Assembly (NCBI GenBank): GCA_018894105.1
Contig: CM032121.1
Location: forward strand, 33,646,230 to 33,710,229
Source of the DNA: Jacaranda mimosifolia
Taxonomy: Eukaryota; Streptophyta; Magnoliopsida; Lamiales; Bignoniaceae
Direction of reading: 5' to 3'
DNA: 64,000 nt
The translations under genes and the position numbers were made by a program. Positions within the stretch are counted from its first letter, which is position 1, and each line of letters opens with the position of its first letter. Under the pieces are notes generated by a model that did not search any database, was not told the DNA's origin, and worked only from the letters and a program-made list of their open reading frames with translations. Of the stretch, positions 1 to 13,589 are shown piece after piece.

Positions 1-3000
1 AGGGATGAAAGTTGAGGGCTAAAAAGGCAACGTTGGATGCTTGAAAGGAAATGAAATTTTGTGGGGTTTCCTTTTGTCTAAAACTATAGTTGAAATTTTG
101 GGTAAAAAAATTAAAAAAAAAAAAAAAAACAATGGTAGATACCCACATTGTCCTTGAGCATCCAAGAGAGTAACGTTTGTCATAGAATCAAGAAATAAAA
201 AAAAGGGATAGGGGCTTGAGTCTTGACCATTTCCAAGATCGATACAAAAGAAAAAGATGATTGGGATTGAGTGTTGAGGCCTTTCTTTTTGTCGTCATGT
301 AGACCACCCTATTATAAAAGCTGCCTTTTTACAGCTGCAAATGGGAGGAGGGGAGCATGGGGGTTTTAATGCTAATTAATGACCACCACTCATAACAGTA
401 ATTTATAGAAATTTCAATTTGTATATAAAAATTGTGTTGGCATATGGTTATCCTTAATTGCAACAACTTATTAATTTGTTATGTTTGTTGGTAAGCAGAT
501 TTAGTGATATTATTTTTATATATATAAATATGAGATTTGAAATTCGATTACTAATAAATTTTTAATATCCGTATGTGCATAAATAAATTAAAAAAATTAT
601 AAATTTATTTTTTATTTGTCAAGTAATATCGTTCTTATATATATTTACATATATAAGTTTAAGAGTTTTAAAAAAATTGTGAATATACAACTCACACATC
701 CAGTGCGTGTATATGTATATTAATGGATGGAGATAACACGAGCAATAGACACCTAGAAACAATCATATATAAGCAATTAAGAGGTGTAGGGTTTAACTGT
801 TTAAGTCTATGAGAAGTGTAGGCATTAGTTAAATTTTATAAATTAGTTTCTTTATATTGGATGTATCTTTTGATCTAGATTATTTACCAAACAACAAAAA
901 AGGAATTTTGGTGATAAAATGTGAAGCGAAAACAAAATTGTGATGCATATATATATATATATATATATTTGTGAAATTAATCATCAAACTAAATTAAGAA
1001 TGATTGTCATTTTATAATAATTGTATGTTGATTTGAAAGTCAACATACATACGAAATATGTGTAAATTATCATGATTAACAATGAATGGCAACAAAAATG
1101 GTCAAAATAGTTGTGTAATTATATATATTCATGTTTGTCATTAAACTTTTTTTGTACATATTTCAATAATAATCCAAGCATGATTTTTGTTATTATTAAG
1201 TTTGTGAAAATTATTATTATAATAAAAAAAATATTATCACTGGTATTAATAGCATCCTTAACCTTTTTTTAATAAGGTTATTGCATTCAGATTGTCCTTA
1301 ACATCTTAAAATCTAAATGAAACCTTTTTCCTTGAGAGAGAGAGAGTTTAATAATTAAAAATTTAGTGAAAAAAAATAGGGAATGTTTGGTTATATTTCC
1401 CAAGAACAAAATTATTTTGGGAAAATATAATCAAACATACACTCATTTTCCCTTCAAACCACTATTTTTTTTTTCCAAAATACCCTCTCATATCCTTCAT
1501 TATCCCCAAAATTTTCTCAATTTTCAATAAATACATACATATTATATATATGTCTCATATATATATATTTTATTATTATTCTAACAATAAAAAAATCACT
1601 CAATTCTATTTTCACAACAAAAATTGAACAAAAGCATTGATTTGACTGCTACAATATAAAATATCTCCCCCAAAATATAAACAAACATATCAAAAATTTT
1701 CAGAATTATTTTTTAATTATTTCCCAAAATATTACAAAAAATCCATTACATTTCCCAACGCAATTTTTATATTCTCCAATATCATTTTTAACTTTCATTA
1801 TCCCAAAATATATATTAAAATCACACACAAAAAAAAACATAACCTGACATTGCCATAGATATCTTGCCATACTTGATACATAATTACATAGTCCCATCAG
1901 AAACAGGAAGAAAAAAAAACAAACAAACAAACAAACACCACTCTGATTTCGACTATGAACAGAAATGCAGTGCCATAAATTGATTGAGCAGAATATGAAA
2001 ATTTTTGTCTCTGCCATGGCCATGGGATTGTACATTATCAAATAATCATTTTGGACTCATCTGACAGATTATTTAGAAGATAAAAATCAGCAACAGGTCT
2101 GCAACACAAATTACCAAGAAACTTCTATTTTATCTTTTTATGAAATTTTATACAAACTGATCTCCCAATACCAAAATTGTTTCTTCCCATTGTCAAACTT
2201 AAAAAGATAAGTTAAAAAGTTTTGCATAATATATATATATATATATATGTCAATTTGGGAGCACGTGAAGCACCAATTTTCTAATCAAAATGACAGACAT
2301 ACTGTCATGGATTACTGAGCTGTATTTATTGTATTCCTTAGTTGTAGATTTACAAGAAAAAACAGCATCCCTTCGTAGTTTACTCAAAAACATTATGCAG
2401 ATTCCATGGTGCTGAGATTTTTCTCCACGATTAATTTTATGTAGTAGGAGTAGTTCTCAAACACAGGATTAGGTTAGATGCCCATCTGGCTTTGCTAATA
2501 AAAAGTCAAAAAGTGGTTTCTTTTAATTCATTAATGACATGAGTTAGCAGCATAATCTTTTAATTATAGATTGGGTCAATATGAATTCAAGCTAGCTCAA
2601 GATGAATCAGGATTCTGAAATCTACACGTAAAAGTCTTTTGGGTCGTTCGAATTTTTCAATGAAACTGCCTAATGCTCAAATTAGTATTTAAAGGTTGCA
2701 AGGTCGAAATATTGAAGAAAATGTAAGATATTAGTGAATGGTTGTACATCGATAAATGTCAAATTATAGAATATTTATAATCATTTGATGAGTGAGCCAT
2801 AATTGTGATGACCTAATCTAACTCCTATAAATATAGTTGATCCATAAGTATAATTCAAAAGGTTGTGGGTTAGAATGGGTGGGTCCACTCAAATCAAATG
2901 AAAGTCTACGGATCATACTTAGTATGATGTATCAATTAGGGTGCATTATATAAAATTACAATAAGCAAAGTACAAGATATTAAGATGGAACGTTACGCAC

Positions 3001-5151
3001 AATAGTAAAACTATATGTGTTTTCATTAATGATAAATAATTTATATACGTATATATAGTTGAAATTAACCATACCTACTTAATTAATAAATTTTTGGAAC
3101 CGGCGAACGGGAATCAATTTAAATTTTTCCCGGAGGAACAACAAGACTGGGTTGATAGATATTAAGCTACAAAACCGATGAAATCAAGCGACAATTGCTG
3201 CATTATAGCAGTTTCAAGAAATTAAGCACAAATTTCAATGTTAGTTAATTTGAAAAGAAAAGAAAAAGTTGAACCAGAAGCAAGCTTTTGAATCCAATCC
3301 ATAGATATTTCTTCTTTTCTGTATAAAGCAGAAAGCAATTTTTGTTGTCTCTATCCTTTAATTTCAGCATGCAATTGCAGAAATCTTACATATATATATA
3401 TATATATATCTGTATCAGCTTTGCAGTGGCCCGCATGGATTATTTGAAATTTTATGCAAATAATTATGAATCATTAAGTTACAGTAGAACTGTGATATAT
3501 ATACATATGGGCGATAGAACTTTGGCGTTGGATGTTGAGAAGACTAACATAAATTTTCTAAGAAACAGAAACAACAGAAAGTGGTTTTTCTTTCCAATTT
3601 AAAAGGTGAAAAATTCCAAATCAGAACCTTTTTTATTTTTTCATGCCCGTCAGTGACTCCAGATAATGTGTACATTGAGGACTGAGCATTGTACATCATC
3701 GAGGCACACATAATCACGATAAAGAAAATGACATGTATGTATCATGATGCCTACGGAGGGGTAGGGGGTGGGGTGGGGTGGCCTCAAATGTAGAGAAAAA
3801 AAAAAGTGAACTTTCCAAAGGCATTTGGACAAGAGAGTCAAGGCCAATCATATGTGGATGCAAAAAGGCATCTCTTCCTCCTACTACTGTCCCCACCACC
3901 ACCCCCACACCATCTTCCCACTAATCTCATGCCACCAACAATGGTAACAACTGTTTTGGCCATAAGCTGCTGCAGAAGTATTGGCAATATCAGGTTCAGG
4001 CAAAATTTTCCTTTTCTTTTTGCTTTTGGGATTCTTGACCTCTTCCCAAATTTTGAAGTTCTGACAGGAGGCATAGAACATGTGGACTTGTACATTCTAT
4101 TACAAATTTTTTGGGCGTTCTATCGCGCCGATGGTGTTGGAAATAATCACATTTATCCTCAATAAACAAGAATTCACATTTTCTTAAGTCGGGCTAAATT
4201 CAAATCATCCTACTCGAAGTCTGACCCAACTCATATTCATTGTTCATTCTTGAAGATATTAATGTCTGAAATCGTGTCACTTCAGTTCTCATATGTTTGA
4301 TAAAAATAACATTTTAATATAAGTACTCAATAGATATCACATTTCTAAGTATACAACATAAAATTGTGAGTAATTTACAAATTATTCAAATTTGCCCTCA
4401 TCATATTAGCCATCTACTCGACCATTTACTTGAGTGTTAGAAATGTTTTACCAGATAAACATAATGCTTTGTTGTGTTTTCGAGATCCAAAGGTGTTGGC
4501 CCATCCAACTTGCTATCTACCAACGAAGCATTAAACTTAACTATCTGAAAACATTCCTTTCGTACTCACCTCACACTGCACTCACTTTATCAAGCATTTC
4601 AACTACACTGGTCCTCAAGAATAATGAAAGAAGACAGAAACATAATCTTGTGACCGGCAATTCTACCAACATTCTTTAGAATTTTGTCCATTGCGAACAC
4701 GTTTTCTAACTTGAGTAAATTGATAATCTCCACCAAATCACAGCCTCTATTGTTTTAGCATCTGATACAGGAACTACCGAAGCACATTTCTTTTACATGG
4801 TTCAGGGCTCTAATTCTTTAAGGAGTGCCAATACCTGTTGATTTTCAGATTATGAGATTACAAATAGTAAGTATACCTCACACTCTACAGATGCCTACTG
4901 CAATTAAATCATTCTATAGAGCTTGCATGCTCTAGCACACATTTTCATTGCAACAAGTATTGCATTGTTCCTTATAAATTGGCACACTCATCAAGCAACG
5001 TCTTATTGCCTGTTCAGAGTTGAAAACTTGATCATAATGATTAACACTTTACATTATTTTCCAAGCATTTACTGATTAACTTGATCATCACAGTAAACAA
5101 CAAATAGTTTTACCTTAACATTTTGCTTAATATATTTGTCTAGATCCAGTC
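1..5151. other. AT-rich intergenic region, no gene recognised
   Basis: Long stretches of A/T-rich DNA with short (AT)n runs (about 946-968, 2228-2248, 3389-3410). Open frames here are short, overlap on both strands and show no familiar motif. A candidate MITE is listed separately. The part nearest 5151 should include the 3' UTR of the minus-strand KNL2-like gene, but I could not place a polyadenylation site. Confidence 0.6.
1383..1690. repeat. Candidate MITE with inverted ends and an internal hairpin
   Basis: The left end reads ATGTTTGGTTATATTTCCCA and the right end, read on the minus strand, ATGTTTGTTTATATTTTGGG. A further inverted copy at 1417-1437 forms a strong hairpin with 1384-1402. 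Size (about 0.3 kb), A/T content and inverted ends fit a non-autonomous DNA transposon. I see no clear target-site duplication, so the ends and family are uncertain. Confidence 0.4.
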
Positions 5152-7321
5152 TTACTTCTTCAGTAATCGGGTTCTACTTCTTGTCCAAGGACCGCTTCTA
5201 CTTCTTGTCAAAGGAAGACCCTGACGTTCTACATTTTCCCCATCACTGTTGCCCCTCCTTCTCTGTTCAGCCTTGATTTTCTTATGATTCAAGGGAGTTC
5301 CATCAGGGGTGGAAGCCATAGTTTTTGTTGGGGGGGAACTTTCTTTCTTTGCACTTGATGGTCCGCTGCAGGGAAAAGCATCACCATTATTTTGTTGCAG
5401 TATATCATCAAAAATATTCCTGCACAGCATATTGCTTCCATTATCTCTATGGGTGGCCGTTTTATATGCATCAGAACCCAAAAGCTCTTTTGAAACAGAG
5501 GAGTGGGGTGGTTCTTCACCAACAGATAGGGCAGCAAATTCTTCCCAGTAATATGGAAACCCAATCACAAAATGATCGCAAATCTGCCCAAAACAGAAAT
5601 TCAGATAGAAAAATTATTGAGTCACCTGAAGAAGCAGGTCTCTATGTATATTATCATTGGAGCGATCAGTGGATGAGGAAATCATGAGAGGAAAACGAAG
5701 GAGAGGACTCTACGCTAAATGCAGAGTTACTGATAAGAAAGAATACAAATAACCAATAACCAAATACCTCATGAGAGAAGCCATTTCCAAGCGTGCGAGA
5801 CCGATTGAGATGTCCATTGACCATAATTGTTATGCCATCAACCGTCATAAGAGTAACAGCATCATGTCTCTTGACAACTGGTGAAGAGAGGAAAGTTCTT
5901 ATTCCTTGGTTCCTGCATTAACAGAATCAACAAAACAATGTAAACGAAATAAAGTAATATCTACTGATGGAATAAGGGAGAAGGCGTTACATATAGACAT
6001 GAACTTTGTGTCCATTAGTCTAATATTAGCTGAATAAGATTAAGAACTGAATATGAAAGAGCACTTTACAACTAAAGAGCAAAGCGTTGCAGCCAAAGTA
6101 ACACAAGGCTTTGAATACCGTGAATTTGTTATTGGATACTCCATAGGACAAATCCTCCATATCAACAATTAACAATTTTTTGATCAATGGTAAGCTTTTG
6201 GACAATGATAGTGTGTAGAAAAACAATCATCAAGCAGATATTCCAAAATGACTTGTTCGACTTGGTGATTGAGCTTGCAAGCCAGACTTTTCAAGGTTTC
6301 TATTGCCTACACTTAGTGCCTGTTCGGTTTCATTTCGAAACCCCTTTTCACATTTTCTACTATTCCAAAAATAAAACACGTCACTTTTTACATATTTTCA
6401 CCCGACATCATTTTCATTTTCAAAACACATTCCCCAATAATCCATATATCTTCTCTCTATTCCATTATTTCTATCTCTACCTACAACCTACTAAACCCAA
6501 CACAATAATTACTTTTCCAATAATTCATCCAAATACAAACTCATTTTCACCTTATTTCCTCTAACTACTTTCCAACATTTTGAAAATAATGAAAATGAAA
6601 ATAGAACCAAACGGGCTGTTAACTTCCAGCTCTATTGTTCACATCAAAGATTGTAAAATATGTTTGAATTGACAGATTTAAGAGCTAAGCATTTCAAATT
6701 CTTAATAACAAATCATTCAATAACTATAGATTTCAAACTCTCCTGCGACCATTTAATTTGAACAATTATTTGAATCATTAGAATGGATTTGAAATCGGCT
6801 TAGTGTTGAAAATCATTTTAGACCCTTAACTCAAATTTCATAGTTTCTTCATAAGCAGAACAAATCATTCAAAAAAAATATATACATATGCATTTCGTAG
6901 ATTATACAGTATAAAAGCCTGGGAGACAATTTCAAACTTTAAACTAACTTCCTAAACTTCCCTCCTACTTCATATTGTTTTATTATTAACACATACAAAT
7001 AAATATACCAAGAAAATAGAAGGAAACATGAAAATTTTACTCTTTAGAATTGAAACCTCCAATGCCCAATCGTCTGCCATGAGAATCGGAATCGGCTTTG
7101 ATCAGCCACCAATCTTGCAAGAAAACCTACTAGAAGACCACCATTAAAGACGAGTGGACATGTGTGCAAATAATCAGAATCACAGAAATAATCGAAGGGG
7201 TGGACATGCGTACTTGTTTCAATAAGGAAGAGGATATTGCCGTGTTGGGGTTGGTGGAATAGGGTGAGAGGGTTTTCCGGTGGCGGTTACGGCGGATAAC
7301 AGCTTCAACCCGGGTCGCCAT
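5152..7321 (-). CDS. KNL2: KNL2-like SANTA-domain kinetochore protein (short form), 4 exons
   Basis: Coding exons are 7214-7321, 7041-7126, 5768-5912 and 5152-5583, all with GT/AG junctions: 771 nt, 256 residues. Exon 1 gives an Arg-rich leader (MATRVEAVIRR...). Exon 2 opens with VFLQDWWLIK, the conserved start of the SANTA domain; exon 3 carries FLSSPVVKRHD, DGITIMVNG and TLGNGF; exon 4 begins with DHFVIGFPYYW, the domain's end. SANTA thus spans about residues 37-127, followed by a polar, basic tail rich in RS dipeptides. Plant KNL2, the counterpart of animal M18BP1, is a nuclear protein that helps load the centromeric histone CENH3. The protein is much shorter than the long plant form and I see no clear CENPC-k motif in the tail, so it may be the beta-KNL2 type; that assignment is inference. 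Intron 2 (5913-7040) carries a MITE. The start is the first ATG of an open exon ending at a good donor. Confidence 0.88.
6316..6618. mobile_element. Tourist-like MITE in intron 2 of the KNL2-like gene
   Basis: Imperfect terminal inverted repeats (GTGCCTGTTCGGTT left; CAGCCCGTTTGGTT right, read on the minus strand) bound a 303-bp A/T-rich sequence with TTA on each side (6313-6315 and 6619-6621). A 3-bp TTA duplication and a GCCYGTTYGGTT-type end fit PIF/Harbinger-Tourist MITEs. It has no coding capacity. Confidence 0.6.
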
Positions 7322-10300
7322 GATATAAATACAAATTTACGAGAAAATTTTGGAATTTTCCTTCTGACTTGGGGACTGGGTTTTTGTGCAGGTCCTGCTG
7401 GAGCGAGGGCGGCTTATTTGCCTTCAAGGCAGGTATTGCCCGTGTAATTTTATTTATTTTTTCTGAAAAAAGGTACATATGTCACACACAAAAAAGAAAA
7501 AGAAAAAGGAAAAAAATGGAGAGAAAAAATCGCGTTGTTGAACGAAAAAACAACAAAATATTCCTCAACTTGAAAATTCATTCCACCAAATTTTCATTTC
7601 TACATGCATAATTTTTCGTAAATTACCATTGGGCTTCTTAGATTAAAAAAAAAAATAGTGAATACAGTTTTATATTAGTGGTAAAGCTTAAGAGATCATC
7701 TATTAAAGAGGAAATCAAAAAAGAACACTCTATAAGGACTTATAATACTAGAAAGGATGCACCGCACGAGACACAGTGCCATGCCCGTGGAGTTCTATAT
7801 CTTTTTGTTTATACTAGTATAAATATTATCTAAGATATTTAAAATTGCTAAATATAAATATACAGGTATACATACTCAATAAATCCAATTATCATAGGTT
7901 TTTATGAAAGAAACTTTGTATATAAATTTTTCTGTTTACGTATTTATTTATCAAATTAGATTTATCGAGCTGTACATTAATTCGTTAAGAAATTAAAAAA
8001 AAATTGTTAGCAGCAGTTAAAATTGGGCGAAGGGTGAAACTCAAGAAAGAAAAATGCTATGATAATAGTAGAAAACAAAAAGAATTAAGCTTAGGTTGAC
8101 TTTCAGTTTTACCCACATATATGCAAGAGGAAAAAGCATTAGAATGCAAGTTAAAAAAAAGTGTCCTGAACTAAAGTCAACTCTAAACAATTGGGGAGCA
8201 AATATTCTTCTAAATAAATATCAGTGGAGGTGGAGAAAGAAGCAAAATAGCAGCTTTTGAAAAGCTTTATAATACACATTCATGCACACATTAATAAAGG
8301 ACACAATGTTTTGTGTCTTGACATATGGTTTAAGAAATTAAATCACAATAAACAGAAGAAAAAAAACAAAAAAGGCAATAAAACATCTTCCTTCTAAAGC
8401 ATATGCCTTGTGGAAGCATAAGTTACTGTCCATGGGATGGCTAATGTTACTCTCCATGTATAAATTTGTATAAAGAGAACAAATACGTCTTGTTCATCTG
8501 TGTATGTTAATGATTAAACAACTCCATCGTTGTACCATTTAAAATATACTCTTTAAAAAGAAAAAGATGAGAATTGAATATTAATGAAATTATTGACCGA
8601 AAAGGAAAAAGAAAAAATAAAGCCTAATAGAAATAAAAATAAAAAGAAACAGAAACTGGAACTAAATTGGGTCTTAAGGAGATTGAAAAAACGTGCCTTA
8701 TTTCCAGTGAAAAATCCAATAGCACATCCAGTTGCATGAGGTGGCTTCTATGATGAAGTAAGAGTCCAGCAAAAGTTCAAATACAAAAATATGATGCAAA
8801 TACTGACTTCCTTAATAAAAGAATAAGCAACTGAATAAATTAATTAAAATGGAGGCCACAATGACAAAAACAACATGGAGGTTAGCACTCATTAACTTCT
8901 GATGAACTGAGAATCATGCTGAAGCAACTTTATGCGGTCATCAGTTTAAAACATAGGCCTCTTTATAAAGTTTCATGTCTCCCAACTTTTGCAATTAAAA
9001 TTGGATTGAAATAGATCACTCACTTTTATGCAATTAAAAATGGAATTAAAACACGGCTCCAGAAATCACTTTTATGTAAGCCTAAGACTTCAAGTAATTG
9101 AAACATTAAGAAGGAAAACCTGCTTTTTATGTGAGCACATCAACCGCCAAATCAATCTCCTCTTCTGCACTTGCTGGCGTCATCCTCTCTTAAAAGTAAA
9201 CTACAAATCCTAATGTTATAGAATTTCCAACTTAGCCCGAAGCATATTCTTTTTCTCATGAGAAAATAACTACATCAAATAGTTTCAACACATATGTCAT
9301 TTGCAGATAAAAACAGCTTCACCCTATGGACCCTATGCATTATAGAGATTTAATCTAATATTTATAAATTATAGGTAGTTCTATTTTCTACATTCTATTT
9401 AATTATAGTTATAGAGGAGGGAGTAAAGATTTAGTATGAGCTCCTAATTCTTATGTCATTCTTAGTATGAGCTACAGATTTAGTATGAGCTCATGATTCT
9501 TATATCAATCTTATTTTCTACCTTGAAATCTGAACTCCATACTACACAAGTTTGAGCAAAATTCTAAGACATGAGGGAGATAAATTCCAGCAAAACAGAA
9601 GCCTTGCACTGTCTTTGGGCCAAAAAAATAAAAGAGGCAAGTCAATAATTGAAGCACAAGAGATCAAGTCGAGTCCATGCAAAATAAAACAACATTTTAA
9701 TGCAACCCCAAAACCATTCAAACTCCAATCAACTCATTCATCAGCATACAAATGCCAAAGCTGATAGAGGTGATTTGATCTTCATGGAAACAGCCAGAAT
9801 AGTACCCTGAGCATCAGCATGTCCAACAACCTAAAGACTTGACTACAGCAAAATTTTTTGTCATGGAGACTGAACCAAATTCCATGCACCATCTGATCAC
9901 AACCAACTATAAAGCAAAATTCTGAGCAGCAGCATATAAAAACACAATTTGGAGTCCAATCATGCCAGATTTTATATCAACAATTTTAGCACAATCCATC
10001 AGAACATGACGAACTACAGCAGCCTACAGTTCTACAGAATCCAACTTTCAAATTCTATCCAAAAATTCATTATCCACAATACATTCATTCAATGTTTCAA
10101 CAACAATTTGAGTTTTGATCCTATCACTACTCTGCTTTAACATAACAGCCCCAACCTTTTCAGCACTAAGTTCTTTTGAATTCTCAACACACACTTCGTG
10201 AGCAACAAATTTCCCGATACCATTCAGTTCATCTAAATTAGTAGAGACCTCACAAATATAGTATTACTGGTCATGATACAGAAGCAATCTTTTTCTCTTA

Positions 10301-11943
10301 TAAACCAATTTGATCCATGGATGACCTGAAGCAAACAAAATGTAAGTGGATTTAAAAATGCAAAACTTACTTTCACGCAAGAAACTGCCATCACCATTTT
10401 AGCTCCAGATTTTGCATACCATTAACCATTAGCCTTAGATTTTGAGCCAACCTGCAATGTTATGCAAGAGGATCTCATAATGAATTTTCATATTTCGAAA
10501 TGTAAAAACCTCTCATATAAGATAAAAAGGCAAGAAATTAACACAAATATACTCATTGAGCATAGAAGTTCTATCTTCAAAGATAGATCTGGATAGGATA
10601 TACTCATTACACATCCATCAACCCATCCAAGTAAACAGCTATTAACTTACTTTGTGTGTGCACTTAAACAGTGTGATCGTTCAAATTTCTCCACTAAATG
10701 TATATATTTCAATTTTGATTGCCCAAGATGGAAAAATATTGAAGTGTTCTCCTATCTTCTTACAACCACTACAGCTCGAATAGTTCAAAATTTGAGGATT
10801 AAGATCAGCTAGAAAAGAATGGACTCTGCTATTCATTACGGCTACCAGATAGGTTCCTATACATGGTTGCTTGAGAAACAATGACAAGAACTTCATAGTA
10901 TTGAAAATGAAGAATAAGTTAGAATGCTAAAGCATGCATGCACACAAACCAAAACAAACATCATCCAAAAAATTTCATGGAACATATGATTTAGCAAATA
11001 GATATCCATCAAAATCCTCCATCAATCGACATGAGAGAGAACACAAAAATACACAGGAACAATGAGGAAGCTGCATGCGAAGACCAAAAGAAAAAGATAT
11101 AGAGAAGCATACCTCCTCTGCAAGCACCCCTAAAAATTGAAGTAAAATAGAAGCAAATGGGAGAAAAATGGAATTTAAGTCATTCTAACTACAAAACATA
11201 ACCCAAACAGCAAAAAACAATAAAATAAAATAAACGAAAGCATGGTCCCAACCAAACCCAAAAATCTTTGTGGACAAAAGAAAATAGCAGTCTCACAGTA
11301 TGCCACCAGCTACATTACAGAGTACGGGAGTAAAGAATTCTAACCCGTAAAACCAACAAATCCCAAAAAGAAAGTATATGAGAGAAAAAATTATCTTTTT
11401 TCAATTCCAAAAGACACAGCATCCTTGATTCTCGCTGACCCAAATCCTCTTTTCCTCCAAAAATTACCAACCCAATATACCAGTCCCAGCCAAGACCCAA
11501 TATTTTGTGAGCGAAAACACTGTTATTCAGAAAAACAGGCAATTTTCAGCTGGAAATCAAGCCATTCGTACAATACTATTGATGTACAAACCCTAAACCA
11601 CACAACTTCTCTCTCTCCAGCCTCACACAAGCTGAAGACTCCCAAAAAGAAAAACACACACGCACACAGTAGGCAATCAATATGACTGAACCTAGCCTCA
11701 CCTAACCACCAATTCTACAACACAACTTTTCCTCTTAAAGAAAATCGAAGAGCGTTTCTTCTGATTTTTCTACTGACCCAGCCACTTGCAATTTTAAATT
11801 GAAGCAAAGCACAAATTAGAAAGCAGAAAGTACAAACAAATGCAGCAAACCAAGTGCCAAACGAAGTCGTTTTGGTGGCGAAACTTAAAAAAAAACAAAA
11901 ACAAAAACTACTTCACGCGCCGTGGCACTACTGCCTCACGTTT

Positions 11944-11979
<36 letters not shown>

Positions 11980-13589
11980 GACTAATACTTTACAAATAAT
12001 CTCAAAAATTAAAAAAAAAGAAAAGTAAAGAGTAAGTATACCAAAAGCAATCATTGAAGCATCACAATAATTGGCACCATGTACTCCAAAAAAAGAAAAA
12101 AATCAAACATATAAGAAATTTACCAATATATAGTCAAAAAGCATAATCCATATAATTATAACTTAAAGTATTGACTACATAATTCATATAATTATAACTT
12201 TAACACTAAAATAATTTACCTTTTACAATGCCCAAAAATGCAAAATTCAAACCTACACAATTAAATAACATATCACTGTAATTTATTAATTATAAAAAAT
12301 AAAAAAAAGGGTGGGAGGCCAGCAGCTGTTGGCCCCTTCCCGTGCATATGCACAATAGAAACACAAAAACAAGACATTTATCACCAATGTGCATACGCAC
12401 AATAGAAACAGAGATTCAAAATCAGTTTGACTATCTAGTATCTACGAATGAATGATCAAGCGAGACATACCAACTGCCGACAATTTAAACAATTAAAGAT
12501 GCAGAAGCGTAATCAAAGGTTATCAAAGCAATCTTTGAAAATACAATAAGTTGAAAGCATCTAACACAAATTTCATAATTTGTGTATACAAGCAGAAACA
12601 TTGGGATTATTGCTATCATATAAAAAACCGCAAAATTATTTGGTGCCCTCAGCAAAATCCTCTAGACATTGATAAATAGGTAATGAGAGAACAGACCAGA
12701 AATTTTCTCACCCACTCAATCAGCAGACAGCCACATAATTAATGGAGTTCATATAGAGCACTACAGAACCTCTTATCGAGTATTCAGCCTTAACACTTAA
12801 GAGACTTTCTTTTCATAAACTTACGTATCATCCACACGGTTCATAGACAAAAAACCAAATTTGCAATGTTATGTTATGTCTCGAAATTCAGCAGAACAAA
12901 AGTGCTACAGAAAAACTGGAAAAGCCCAGGAAGACGACAATTTATCAACAAGAAGGCATTGCAAGCAGCTGGTCTCGCGGGGCTAGCTTCTGCTGGCCTC
13001 TCCGTCGCCGGCGACGGGGAGGGGCCAGCCAGGCAAGACAAGCTGCTGCAGGCCGCCGAGGACGTGGAGGCCAGCAGCAGCTGGCCTCCCGAGAGCCAGC
13101 AAATCTGCTGGCTCTAGCGACGCCGGCGAGATGGGCACAGTAGTGAAAATAAAAAAATAAAAAAATAAATTGAAAGAAAGGAAGAGAGTACCTGGGCGCT
13201 GGTTTGACTGGAGGGAAGTGAAATTGAAATGTAAATTGCAGGTAGGGTTTAGTGATTTGGTCAATTTTGTCTTTTATATTTTATATTTTTTTATATTTTA
13301 TTTTGATAATTTTTATTTAATTATAGTAATTAATTTTTTTAATTTTAAAATTTGTAAATTCAAATTTTAATTATTCATTAATTTTTTATATATGATATTG
13401 ATTCATATCTTAATATTTAATATTTTTGTGTATTATATTTTAATATAATTTTTAAAAATTAATTTTTACGATGGTTATTGAATATTGATATTTAGTTTTA
13501 GATATGTAGATATAATAATGTTAATTAGAAAAAATATTCTTTATTATTAATATTTTGGAGTTTAAAATTTATAGAGTTGTGAGATTTTA
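7322..13589. other. Intergenic region, no gene recognised
   Basis: Upstream side of the KNL2-like gene. The first few hundred bases should include its promoter and 5' UTR, but no clear TATA box or start site is visible. The rest is A-rich on the plus strand. Short open frames (for example 9552-9764 plus, 10681-10896 minus, 11425-11685 plus) have no motifs I recognise. CA/TA microsatellites lie near 11945-11978. An isolated GC-rich patch at 12965-13135 is listed separately. Confidence 0.5.
12965..13135. repeat. GC-rich patch with clustered perfect palindromes
   Basis: In otherwise A/T-rich DNA this patch is strongly GC-rich. It contains the 16-bp palindrome CCGTCGCCGGCGACGG (13002-13017), a stem GGCCAG/CTGGCC (13069-13086) and a 9-bp stem GAGCCAGCA/TGCTGGCTC with a 4-base loop (13093-13114). 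A related GGCCA...TGGCC stem lies near 12317-12334. Several frames are open across it, but the predicted proteins show no known domain. Its nature is unknown: a transposon end, a structured non-coding exon or an insertion. Confidence 0.45.

Noticed and set aside
3806..4165. 119-codon plus-strand frame with overlapping minus-strand frames
   Set aside because: No motif, no splice or start context, and competing frames on the other strand; treated as chance.
6187..6564. 125-codon plus-strand frame opposite the KNL2 gene
   Set aside because: It covers intron 2 and the MITE of the KNL2-like gene and is Phe/Pro-rich low-complexity sequence.
12866..13143. Alanine-rich open frames on both strands in the GC-rich patch
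   Set aside because: Several frames are open only because stop codons are rare in GC-rich palindromic sequence; no domain, and no sign favouring one frame.
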